Assembly: GCA_963514095.1 (NCBI GenBank)
Contig: OY741264.1
Span: 14,890,366 to 14,954,365 of the forward strand
Reading direction: 5' to 3'
Length of the DNA: 64,000 nt
DNA from: Eutrigla gurnardus
Taxonomy: Eukaryota; Chordata; Actinopteri; Perciformes; Triglidae
The position numbers and the translations under genes were made by a program. Each line of letters starts with the position of its first letter. The first letter of the stretch is position 1. Positions 23,501 to 34,782 of the stretch are shown one piece after another. The notes beneath the pieces were generated by a model, which was given only the letters and a program-made list of their open reading frames with translations, was not told where the DNA came from and did not search any database.

Positions 23501-24933
23501 CAAGCTACTTTTGTTCCATGGGGTTTGGTGATGCATCCCAGCTCAATTATCTCAAAATATAATGTATATGCATGTTTATTCTCTCTGTTCAGAGTGATAG
23601 ACTGTTAATGCAGTGTTTTTAATATGCAAACCACACCCTTGTCAACCAAGCTGGGATTGAGAGGCTACCAATTATTTGGCGTCAGACAGTGAGAGATGAT
23701 TATCTAGGTGAGGGACTTGGTTCATCCTCAGCAGCTAGGAAGTGGCATATTGATTGGCCATCAGGGAGCTAATAACACAAGGTTATCTACATGTAGCATG
23801 AGACAGTCTCCCTACTTAATACAGCAGTCCTATCTAGATTTAATATGTCCTTATAGCACTGAGGGAAGGGGGTGTGCGTCTTCTAGAGCCAAATAAAGGT
23901 CATGTTATTGTAAAACCATCTACGGGGATGCAGTATGATTATATGCCGTTTCACTCCTGCTGCTTGTATTGATCACTGAGGCAGTGGTCTTGTATATATA
24001 TGGAATTTCTTACAGTGACATATAATGTTATAACTACAGGTAAGGACAATGTTAAATTATTCCCCATTGAACATATTTTACCATGCAGTTTATGGAGTCG
24101 GTTCAGCGGTTGGTCTGATTTTACGATGATGGGGTGTGGAATTGGATTTGTGGTGCACCCAACTTTGAACATTTTCATTCAAAAAATGCAATGGTAACAC
24201 TTTCCTCCGATCTTTGAGAACAGTGTCCCTGTGACTCTGGGAAACTTGCTTATCGTGAGTAAAAGCGATATTGGCTGATTTCGATAAGCACCTTCAGGAC
24301 TTGCAGGCTGGAGACTCGTAGACTTTGGTTGTACATACTTTGACATGTCTATCTTTCTCACTGTCATCATATCAAGTCAGTAAGAGTTCTGAAACATCCT
24401 ATTATGTTGGAGGTTGGCGGAAATGATATGATGATGTATCACGTTAGTTGTCAGTGTTCAGTTGTCTGACTTTTGCTAAGGAACATTAAAGTGGGAATGC
24501 CATTTGTTTCTGGAACACATGGACGGGACGACATTCAACATGCTTATTAGGCCTCTAGGTGAAAATGTAATCGATCTTTGATTTTAAATACAAACAGCGA
24601 AGAAGAATGTTAGATAAAGACGACGATGCCAACGAAAATGTCTAACTGGATTTGGGAACTCATGTCGCAAGGGGCCGACGGCAGAATTGTTAAAACTACA
24701 AAGCAGCTATGTGATCGTAGTGTTTTTGTATCATGTCCTCCCTCCTACATGATCTGTCCTGGCTCCACCCTTCACCTAAATCCCAATGCAGTATTTCCAG
24801 TAGGTGAGAACTGTTGCTACTTGTGAGAACCAAGAACTCTGGACAATGCCAGACCGCATTCTGCAGAAAACCATTTATGTAAGTGAAATATTTTTTTCCA
24901 TTTTTTTTAAATTTGGCTTTTATACAGCAAAAA
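20561..24933. other. Gene-poor AT-rich sequence
   Basis: No gene, element end or RNA is recognised. An open frame at 20682-21086 (134 codons) contains a basic segment and has no motif I know. Around 23150-23470 there is a short patch open on both strands with no recognised homology. Confidence 0.5.
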
Positions 24934-24944
24934 TTATATATATA

Positions 24945-24976
<32 letters not shown>
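24934..24976. repeat. (TA)n microsatellite
   Basis: An alternating TA run, interrupted by CTG, of about 43 bases; it can form a hairpin. Confidence 0.9.
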
Positions 24977-24978
<2 letters not shown>

Positions 24979-25231
24979 TATTTCAACTGCGCCACTCACT
25001 GTCGCACAAACAAGCCCAGCAGTACGTGTGCACAGTGTCATGATGTGTGAGGCTGTCTGGCACAGTGATCTGTTGTCTAAACATAAATCACAGTGGCAGC
25101 AGAGAGAGACCATGTTTCCTTGTTATTACAAACCTATAGAGAGCCTTTCTCCCGAGAAATCAACATGACCTCGAACACAACGCTCCCCAGCCACATTCCA
25201 GGTCATGGTAGAGACTCCTCGACACATAATA

Positions 25232-25272
<41 letters not shown>

Positions 25273-28200
25273 GTCTTGTTCTCCCTCCTTCAATCTTCCA
25301 GTGCATGCATGACTGGAAATATATTAAACCGTATACAAATATGGAAACACTCAAGAAAAAGAAGACTGGCAAGAAGATGGTCAGACAGAATGGGATTGGC
25401 CTGTAATCGGCCTCTTCTCCTTTATGGTGCGAGTGTGTTTGTGTGTGTGTGTTGGTGTGTATAGCGCACAATCCAACTAGTGGAGTAATCTCATGGCCAG
25501 GCTATTAGTCAGTCTGTTTCCAGAGTGTTCCACTGTTTCTCAGGCAAAAAAAAATTGTCCAGGAATAAAAGATTTCCTGAGCAGAGTTCAAGGTTTTTGT
25601 GGAGGAAATACTCTGGGGAGGCCCAGCGTGCTGTGAGCCCCAAAGATTACATTTCAGTCCTGGCTCGCAGTCAAAAGCTCGCCAGACGGAACAGGAAATT
25701 GTGTCGCTGTCAGTGAAAACGCGCAGAGAGAAATGTAAATGGCCCTCCCAGTAACGGACGCCTCATATGCAACCCCGGTTGTGTCCCCTGGGCTCTGCCT
25801 GTCCACCACGTCCATCTTGTGTCAAATAGCTGGTTTTAATACTGGATAGAGATGGGGGGGGTGGTTGTGTATCGGTGTGTGCAGGACGCTGTGAAACTAT
25901 GCGGTGACATCTGCTGTAGCAAAACGGGCTGAAATGTCATTATTATAAAAATCAATGCAATCAATGTTATGAATCAGAAAAAACAAAGTGTGTGATCACA
26001 GACACAACGGTGTCAGAAGACGGAGAGAGCCAATAAGCATTTCAGTCAAGTAAGCACACTCACATTGTTCAACATCAACTACTGCCATTGTTAAAATGAA
26101 AGCCTTCATGTTCAAAGTCTGTCTTCCGGCTGACAGTTCCATTTCAGCAATACTGTCAGAGACAAAACAAACATCTAAAGGGAACAAATTACAGCCACTG
26201 AGATTTCCTTCAGTCGGGCACCAAACCGAAGCCGAGGAAAGCTATCAGTCATTGCGGAGAATAAATTGACACAAACATGAAAAAAAGGAAGTGAATCTGG
26301 AATTAAAAAAAGCACAGTGCAAACACTCTCGACACTGTCTGTTCAAAGAGTACATCTCAGGGAAGTCCTGGGAATTAAAAGCATTCTGAACTTTGACTTC
26401 TGTACAAGAACGAGGAAAGACATTTGTAATGTTCTTAACCTTCTAAACCTGCTGTGGATTCCTTACGTATTCTTTTTTAGTCTGGACTCCCTCTGGCCTG
26501 AAGTCAGCAGGGACCACCAGCACCACCAATTACGTTAACTAGTTATTTTGAAACACGATTGTGTATTTAATACAGACGTAGTGTTTTTTAGCAGCAAATT
26601 TACCTTTTCAAGCATGGGTATTAATGAAAAAGCAGCAGGTCAAGCAAGCTGGGTCGATGTTAAAATAATATGAAATACCACAGAAGGGGCAGGTGCACAG
26701 CTACAGGACCCAGCTAGATAACCTAACGTGATTGGCCGGGGGATGGAGGCAGGGAGATAGATGACAGCCAGCCAGATCATCAGTTCACAGCCCCCTCTCT
26801 CTCTTTTTGTGTTTGGTTTGCTTGTTGTTGGTTTTTTAAATTGCTCCTTCGTGTAGCCGTTCACCAGGACTCCTACCGGTCCTCCCGAAGGCAACTCCAC
26901 CCACAAGTCTTCACCTGCAGAATGTATTACCCTGTTTCAAACATTTCTTTTATTATAGCAGGGGAAGAAACTGTACAGCTCAAAGTGCCTCAGCTCTTTA
27001 AAGCATTACATTGGTTACTGATAGAGTAATCATGTTTGCCTTGGCTTGGAGAGGACGTTGCAATGCCACGCATGAGTCACTCTGAAAAGGGCACTTCATC
27101 TGAGTTCACAATATTCTATAAAATATGCTATATGCCACTGTCATTGACCACAGTACAGGTAATCAGTATATATTCACAGCTTTTAATGCAAGGAGAGTGA
27201 AAGAGTGTTCATGTATGGGAGAGAAACCGGGAGTGGCCTCCAAGAGGAGCACTGTAGGTCATACAGCAAATCAGGCCTCCGGGCTTTATTGTGAATCAGG
27301 TGTTACTACCAGCTCTCTATCCAAAACCGAGAGAGGGAGAAACGAAGAAGAAAGAGAGGGGAGCGATTTATCAATGCAAAGTTAATAACATCCATTTGAA
27401 TCTAACTAAAAATCAATATTTCATTACCAAATTGTTAGGGGGAATGAAGAAGGATTGGGGAAGTTGGGGTGGCTGTGGTGGGAAGGAGGCGTCGGAGAGT
27501 TCGATGGGGAAGAAGGGATGATTCATGGGGCCATCAGGCCGAGGAGGAGGAGGTGGTAGAGGGAGGGAGGGAGAGGGGGAGGGATGGAAGGAGGACGAAG
27601 TAGGAGCGTGCTGGAAAAACTTGGAGAGGGGTTTGCTCGCCAATGACCTTGGCGACTATAGGGAAACATATATAGAAGAAAATTAAAGCAACCGTCCCCA
27701 CCGCTCAGAATCAGCTTATAAATCACATACAGAGCAGATGTCGTGCGTGTGTGTGTGTGTGTGTGTGTGTGCGTGCGCATGCGCTAGTGTATTTGTGTGT
27801 GTCGATTAGTGAAGGGAAAGGAACATTATTATTTATAGTATAATATTAGCAAACAGGGTTTTGGGACAAATCATTGTTTTAACCTTTGTTAAGGAGCAGC
27901 ACAATAGAGCTCTACATGAAATAGTCCTAAAATATTGAAATTAGTTTGCATTATACTTTTATTATTTTTTTATGTTTTTGGTTAGATTGTTCCTGAACAA
28001 ACCTGCCATTTCATATAGTCAAGCTACCTTCAATAGAAACAGCAATATTTAATTTCATCTGACCAAGATTTTTTTTTGTTTTAAATGACCCCCCACAAAA
28101 ATACTACAGACTTCCTACACAATGCTGTACACTAGCGTTGTAGTACTCAAGACCACTTTATTTAAGGTCTTGGAATCTACTTTAAATCCTGTGCATTGAC

Positions 28201-28675
28201 TCATATCATTACTGTGATTGCTTATAATAACAAGTTCCCATACATAAAATTCACTTCTGCAAAGCATTTTCATTATTTAACAAAACATTTCTCATAGTGC
28301 ACTTACACCATTTTAAGAGGTAAATAAAGGGGAATCTTTTTTTGTGGATCTTTCCGATCAATGTGAGGAGTGCCTTTTGGTAAGCATGTTCTCCATGTAT
28401 ACTGGTAGTGTGTGTCATGCATGTCTTGTCCTGGTCTTGGTCAACTGCTGTACACTACGGCAACATGCAGCCGTTCCTCTGTTTGATTGCCCATGTTTCC
28501 ATCGAGTTTTTAAAGTATGTATTTGATATTTGTATTTTTTTACCTGCATTTTATGATATATATATAATCCTGGAAATGTTTCTGTCTGTATTGATTTGAT
28601 GAGATGAGAAACTTTTCTGTCACTTTTGACTTGTTTTCTTCAGCGTGCTGTGTTTAATGTGCCACCTCACACTTA
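24977..28675. other. Gene-poor sequence with microsatellites
   Basis: A CT run at 25235-25268, a GT run at 27741-27771, and a GA-rich stretch at about 27440-27620. The segments near 25560-25760 and 26000-26220 are more balanced in composition and could hold conserved non-coding sequence, but I see no proof. No coding exon is recognised. Confidence 0.5.
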
Positions 28676-28916
28676 CCTGATGGGAGGCGGAGCATATGGA
28701 TGTTTCCATATCATGATTATATTGAGATTCATGTAATTACCTTAACATAGACCATCACACTTGACAGTTATCACAGTGGAGGTGAAAAGTGAAGTGGGAA
28801 ACAACAGAGTGATTAAAACTGACAGCTATTTCAGCTCTCGACTAATTGCCATTTTTTTATGACAGTTTTTATGGGCTAAAATCATTGGTATAGTGGTGAT
28901 TTCCAAACTTGCAACT
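28676..28916 (+). other. Candidate conserved non-coding element, paralogue 2
   Basis: Colinear, same-strand partner of 17312-17575, sharing the blocks listed there. Identity is high in short blocks and low between them, as expected for constrained sequence that has diverged for a long time. No transposon hallmarks flank it. Confidence 0.5.
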
Positions 28917-29439
28917 TTATTGGGCTCTGCATTAAGATGCTATTTTGTGTGAGGTGGCGTGAATAGAGCAATCCCATACTGCTAATTACCAGTGACTGCA
29001 CAGTCGCAGACCACAGAAAGACAGAAGGACCTCACACTTGGACTTGGCCTAAATTGTCGGTTTGATCTGATGAAACGCGTTTGTCTTCCCATCTCACCTT
29101 AGTACTCCACTGAGAGGAAGTGTCTTATTTTGTGAACGTTCCAGATTGCATGCACATCAGGTGACAATTAAGACATAACAACATAAATTGTCTGCCGTCA
29201 CATCCAGTTATCTTCATACGCTGATGCCTTTACCTCCAATACAAAAAAGAAACACATGCTTGGAGAAAAAAAAGATTCTGCATTGCCTTAGCCAAAAGTT
29301 GACAGTTTGTAGTGCAATAAATTAACAACGTCTCCTTCCTCCTCATCGCGTTCACAGTCATCTGTAATGAGCAATTATAGTGAGGTGGGCCTCATCTGTA
29401 AAAGTTTTTCCTGTGTTGCTTTTTTCCCTCAGCTTCCCT

Positions 29440-29730
29440 GAGATCCGTCTGCGACTCTCTTCACCCCACTTACCACGGCGCATTTCAAACAATCCAAATA
29501 TGGCACGCGTGCACTAAATAATTCAGCTGCTGCTAACATTAAACAACTGTTAACACGCTAGAATAATTAGTTATGCTTGCTTGACATGTTTGCATCTTTA
29601 ATAATTCATGCATTTGTCTTAATTAACAACAACAGTATTTTAGCCGTGTTACTTCTTTCCTAAGGAAATAAAGAAGAAAACAGGCAATTACACTATAAAT
29701 ATTAATTAGATGGCCTTATTAAAAACCCAG
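29440..29730. other. Candidate conserved non-coding element (homeobox-site rich)
   Basis: A compact segment with several AATTA/TAATTA cores, GTTTGCATC and TTCATGCATTTG octamer-like sites, and no repeats or open frames. This composition is typical of vertebrate developmental enhancers in gene deserts. It rests on appearance only; cross-species alignment would decide. Confidence 0.3.
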
Positions 29731-30269
29731 ATAATGGGCCTGGGGGGGGGATGAGTTATATTCCAAATGGAAGTGATGAAATGTATACATCTTACTTGCC
29801 ACACCTTCATGATGAACAGGTATCTCAGTCAGAACTTCTCTGTGGTTTGCGTATCGTTTTTTGAAATCATTATCAAATTCACATAAACATCAATGCTGTC
29901 AATGGAGTCTGCTGATTAATTATACTTATGTTATTTAGCTGGATAATAAATGCAATCACACTAATCATACATTAGAGCCTTTGTGCCTTTGCAACCACTT
30001 TCCCTCATGTGAGAAGTGACTAGTGCAGCAACGAAGACACATTTTTGATAGTTTGGAGAAATGTATCTTGTCTTCAGAAAACACCCCGTTGCATTTCCAA
30101 CTCTTTAAGGCAGCCCATGGTGTGACATTCACTAATATACACACATACAATGCAGACAATTGCAGCGCCTTAGAATCAGACAACTCATTTATCACAATGT
30201 GTGATGTATCAAATGTTTCTACAAATGTGACCCGTATGAGTGAAATGCGTCGAATTTAGCATCTTCTTA

Positions 30270-30640
30270 ATTCCTCCCTTGCAGAGAAAGAAGGCCTGTG
30301 TGTGGGTAAGCGATGAGATGGCGTTGTATTTAAATTTTCATGGCTGGCGTCCTTGTTTTGGCTGAAAGAGAGGCTAGACGTGAAGCGCTCAGCCACTCGG
30401 AGTCGAGCCAAAAATGCAGCTGTCAATGAGAGGGGAGACAGGCGACAGGCATGACGCCCTACGTGCCGGATGACTTTGGGAAGACTTTGACAGCCACCCA
30501 GGAAGGGAAGTTATTTTCCCTCCTTTTTTCTCAAGCTGCCGCATGATTAAAAGCCAAATGAGTGACACTGCTCGACACCCCAAATCAGCCCACTGCATTA
30601 ATATTTCACACAGATGGCAGCTGTGTATCAAAACAACATG
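30270..30640. other. Candidate conserved non-coding element
   Basis: About 370 bases of complex, unrepetitive sequence between AT-rich flanks, including CAGCTGTCAATGAGAG, TTTGACAGCCACCC and ATTAATATTTCAC. No coding motif is seen on either strand. Proposed only from its contrast with the neighbouring sequence. Confidence 0.28.
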
Positions 30641-30780
30641 CAGCTAAGGACAAGAGGAGGAGGGGAGTGTTAGAGCAGGGTAAAGATCCTTTAGCTGTGT
30701 GCCTATATTTTCCTGATTGGACATGATTAGACAGACAAAACCAGTAAAGTGAATGGAACAAAACAAAATGGGATAGCTCG

Positions 30781-30990
30781 ATATTTCCTGAAATAAGCTC
30801 ACTCGCATTCTTGCCGAGAGTTAGGAGAGAAAATCAATGCCACCCTCACATCTGTACTGTAGATACATAGCTAGAGCCAGCAAACAGTTAGCTTACCTTA
30901 GCATGAAGTATGGAAACCTGGCTCTGTCGACAGGTAACAGTATCCACCTATCATCACCAAAACTCACAAATAATGTCCATTATTGCATCC
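30781..30990 (-). repeat. Dispersed fish repeat, minus orientation (second copy at 44462)
   Basis: On the complement the order is: GGTTTCCATACTTCATGC, then TAAGCTAACTGTTTGCTGGCT, then CTAACTCTCGGCAAGAATGCGA. I recall the motif series GCTAAGCTAAGC, GCTGGCT and CTCTCGGCAAGAA as a very common percomorph interspersed repeat. A related plus-strand copy begins at 44462. Confidence 0.5.
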
Positions 30991-31899
30991 AAATAACATT
31001 AAGTTTCATTCTACTTTGAGTACTGCAGCTGCCTCTACGGCTAAGGTTTGTACTGTTGCATGCAGTGTGCATATAACTGTGACATAGTACTTCATTGCTT
31101 GGACGATTTTGTTACTTTTGGCAAGCAGTTTCCTCATTTTGTTTGACCTACTACATATACTTCCACTGTGCTGGGGATTGTGGGTCAGTATAGGTTGAAA
31201 TATACTTCTTGGTATTTGGCATACTGCATTTGGCATATTACATGCTTTTTGGCATACTTAATGGTATGGTAGTATTTGTAACCAATCTTAGTGATATAAA
31301 AGTGAATTACAGTATAATAACTTGGACTAATAACTAGACCCTGGCCAGAATCAGAAGACACCAAATTCGTAAGGAGCCAATGTGTTGAGCAGCAATAATG
31401 AGGCAGGCACTGGAATAACTGTTGAGTAGCCACTCTTGTATTTTTACAGTGCATGAAGAGACATATTCAATTTGTACGAACATACAAAATAATGACCCAG
31501 ATTTCCAAAAATAAAGAAATAGTGTGCACACTTAAATAAAAGAAAAGTGTCCGTTGGGGCCCTTATGAAATAAGAGTTGTTGCAGGTGCACCTGATTTTA
31601 AAGGTCCATGGAGTGTAATGTGAATGTATGTGTAGGAGCGTGTACGTGCGTATATCCTATGTGGTGATTCTTCCTCAAAGTGGTTGGCTCGCCATCTGTC
31701 ACGACCGGAATCTCGTCCTAGTCCTCGGATTTTCTCTGTCCTCTCAAAAACCTGACCTATAGACAAGGTCATAAGTTACAGTCTATTCTCAGATGCATCA
31801 TTAAGGTTTAAATGTCAAAAATCAATATATTGCATCAAACCTCATATGTAAATCTTCAATCTTATCAAATCTTGAAGCTTCAGTTTTAGTTTTTATGGT
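30991..31899. other. No gene recognised
   Basis: AT-rich sequence. A short run of near-repeats of GGCATACT/TTGGCATA at about 31217-31257 is visible. No coding motif. Confidence 0.45.
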
Positions 31900-32228
31900 T
31901 GTACAACCAGGGCTGTAAACTAGCGGTCGCCACTCGCCAAATGCGACTAAAATATTCCCCTGGTGACTTAATTTTGGAGGGATACATGCCACTGGGGCGG
32001 GTAAATGTTTGTTCCGATGGTCGTGCTTTTGCAATAAATTATGCATGATATAACAAAACATTGTAGTAGCTGTAAATAAATTATGACGGTAGCAAACGTC
32101 AAGCTAAACCGGTGATTTGTTGTGTGTCACACTGAAGTAGCTCCCCCGTCACCGCTGTAGAAAATAGTTCCCCCGAAGCAACGTAGCGTGCGCGTCACCG
32201 CTCTTTAAAAGTTTGGCGCAGTGAGTGA

Positions 32229-32533
32229 CACCTGGTTCACACCGGCCGCGGGACCGCCGCTTCACGGCGCGGGACGCTTCGGCGTCTGCTCTATTTTTTG
32301 CGCTTGCCGCGAGCGAACGCATCAATTCTGGCAGTAAATCACACAAAGAAACACAAGACAATCCGGTACATTTTCAAAATAAAAGCAATTTTCAAAATAA
32401 AATAGCGATTGACAAATGCGATCATATTTGTGTATCTCAACTTGCACTGGGAAACAGGAAGAGAAAATACATTTAATAAATCTGAAGAGTAGATAAACAA
32501 ATATGAGTATTTCAACGGTATATCTGCACTACC

Positions 32534-32571
<38 letters not shown>

Positions 32572-32781
32572 CGGATAAATACAATATATAATATACAAGT
32601 GTACAAACTTCTTGGTTACAGAAACATGGCGTATTAATTTTATGGGGTTATTTACTCCATAATGAAAAAATAGCTCTGAATGAACAACAGCTGAGCAGAA
32701 GCGCTTGTCGACCGTCGCGGAGAAATACGCGTCTGGTGTGAACAGAGGGGTAGCTTCCGCGGCCGGTGCGAACCAGGCGTG
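32229..32781. mobile_element. TIR element (MITE-like) nested in the hAT
   Basis: Inverted ends CCTGGTTCACACCGGCCGCG at 32231-32250 and its complement at 32758-32777 match over 20 bases with one difference (CAC against CGC). The interior is GC-rich at both ends and AT-rich in the middle. The middle holds a CT microsatellite at 32537-32578. A target duplication was not resolved. No coding frame. Confidence 0.6.
32537..32578. repeat. (CT)n microsatellite
   Basis: A CT run of about 42 bases inside the nested TIR element. Confidence 0.95.
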
Positions 32782-32952
32782 AGACTCGAGCGCAGCAATG
32801 TGGCGGCATATTCCCGGTGTGACTGAACCAAAGAGGAAAAATACAGAGGAGATAGGTGGAAAGGAAGGTGACAAAGAATGCGAAACATCGACGAAAAATG
32901 CACTGTTAAAGCTTTCAATTTGCAATGTTTGAGATGAAATGAATGAAATTCA

Positions 32953-33338
32953 TCCATCCATCAATCCATCCATTTTCTACCGCTTATCCTGTATCAGGGT
33001 CACGGGGGGCTGGAGCCGATCCCAGCTGTCATTGGGCGAAGGCAGGGTACACCCTGGACAGGACGCCAGTCTATCACAGGGCCGACATGTAGAGACAAAC
33101 AACCATTCACACTCACATTCACACCTACGGGCAATTTAGAGTAATCAATTAACCTATCCCCATCCTGCATGTCTTTGGACTGTGGGAGGAAGCCGGAGAA
33201 CCCGGAGAGAACCCACGCTTACACGGGGAGAACATGCAAACTCCACACAGAAGGAACCCGGGCCGACCCAGGGATCGAACCCGGGACCCTCTTGCTGTGA
33301 GGCGAGAGTGCTAACCACTACACCACCGTGCAGCCCGT
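32953..33338 (-). mobile_element. tRNA-derived SINE, complete
   Basis: On the minus strand it begins GGGCTGCACGGTGG. A pol III A-box-like sequence (TGGTGTAGTGGTTAG) lies at about 33313-33327 and a B box (GGTTCGATCCC) at 33271-33281. It then runs through a body to GGATAAGCGGTAGAAAATGG and a GGAT-type repeat tail at 32953-32980. A perfect 13-bp target duplication, TGAATGAAATTCA, flanks it at 32940-32952 and 33339-33351. The tail resembles the 3' end of fish RTE-type LINEs, which probably supply the retrotransposition machinery (inference). Confidence 0.88.
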
Positions 33339-33582
33339 TGAATGAAATTCAATTAATAATATTAAAATGTATTTCTAAATAATACTTTGGCCTCTTTTCT
33401 AAGCATGTACTGCTCTATAATACTGTTATCTCAATGAAACGTACTGAAACATATGTATATGCAACAAAAAGAGGCAATTTATTATTTGGCCGGTAAAAAA
33501 TTTACTTGGCCGGTAGATTCTTTCATCTACCGGTCCCCTTGGCAGGTGAGCCAAAAAGTTAGTTTACAGCCCTGTGTACAAC

Positions 33583-34429
33583 ATTCAACAATCAGTGTAT
33601 CAAATATGAGAACTAACCAAGTGCTCACCTATTTATCTGTTCATGTGAACAGTATTTCAACAATATTTATGGTAAGTAACCATTTACATTCAAAATATAT
33701 CATAACCATATCAAAACAATGTGCAAATAACATAAAAAATACACATATTGAGATTTAGAGGTATCAAAGAAGTGTGCTTAATTACTCCAACACTATAGGC
33801 CTATTTATGCGAGAGACACTGCACCAAAAATTACCCTCTAAGTAACTTTAGACTTGCATTGAAATTAAATAAATTCCTTCAGTAGTACCACATTACAAAA
33901 TAAAATATTATTTTACTCTTATATTATTTATCAAATTACTTCCTTTCCCTATAAATAGGCATTAGGAAAATAAAACAAACCTCCTTTTTACATTCAGATA
34001 TCGGCATAAAATAATAGATACAATACACACATGTTAAAAATATTGCATCATTATTCACTTCAGTTCACTCTCATAGCCTTTAATATCACCACTGCTCTCT
34101 TTCAGCACACTGAAAATCAACAGAGAATTAGCATCGGAGCAGCTAAAGAGACACGTGTCTCACCGTTGCTCTGTAGTTCAAAGCAGAGCACGCCGATGTC
34201 GGAGCTGCAGCTGCTCTCAGGATGGAAGGTAAGTGGTTAGCCTGTTAGACACAGAGCTAGCATTAGCATGGACAACGACGGTAAGTACTAGCAAGGTTTT
34301 TTTTCTCCAGATAAACAACTCGTCTTACCGACGCGACTCATCTCCTATAGGTGTGAGTTATCAAGCCAATTAAGCGTGCTCAGACGCCGCTTCCTCCTTT
34401 ATTTGTAATATTATTATTGATTTGAGCCC
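33583..34429. other. No gene recognised
   Basis: AT-rich to about 34080, then mixed sequence with CTAGCATTAGCATGG and a GTAAGT motif at 34269. The left limit of the DIRS element could lie anywhere in 34200-34430. Confidence 0.45.
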
Positions 34430-34782
34430 CGTTTTAACCCGCTGTCCGCAGCGGGCGGGGGCCCGCGTCCCCCCCCTCGTGCGTTCGCGCACAGTGAGTG
34501 GGGCCGGTGAGTGAGTTGGTGGGGTATTGTGCTTTCTTGCCGACCAGGTTAATTGGTAACTAAGTTAATTGGTTGTCCCCTTGCCTCTGTGCGCAGTAGG
34601 CGGGGCTTGTTAATTTTCTCCCGTTTTTGGGTTATTTTCAGTTTTTTCATAAACTTAAAGGTGCAGTAGCAGAAATGTTTATTCGCCCTGAATCTCTGTT
34701 TTTTGCAGTAGCCGGGCTGCTTTTTGTTCACCTGCTTGTTTTCCTTTGAGCAGCTATTCGTAGCTGTAGGTTACACTGAGAA

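Larger units (their letters stand above)
31908..33574. mobile_element. hAT-type DNA transposon (non-autonomous) with two nested insertions
   Basis: The ends are CAGGGCTGTAAACTA and its near-complement (TAGTTTACAGCCCTG). The target duplication is a perfect 8 bp, TGTACAAC, at 31900-31907 and 33575-33582. The repeated GGCCGGTA motif near 33490-33530 and the GGCGACC-like motif near the left end suggest subterminal repeats. No transposase frame is present. The element hosts a TIR element (32229-32781), a CT microsatellite, and a SINE (32953-33338), so it is the oldest layer here. Confidence 0.9.

Noticed and set aside
25160..25471. ORFs over CT/GA and CA/GT runs here and elsewhere (for example 4603-4947, 32339-32584, 57745-58036, 63403-63724)
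   Set aside because: Low-complexity translation of microsatellites (RERERE, CVCVCV, HTHTHT); no coding evidence.
33271..33338. Functional tRNA gene on the minus strand
   Set aside because: Pol III box-like sequences exist, but there is no cloverleaf fold I can support; the long body, GGAT-type tail and 13-bp target duplication identify a SINE.
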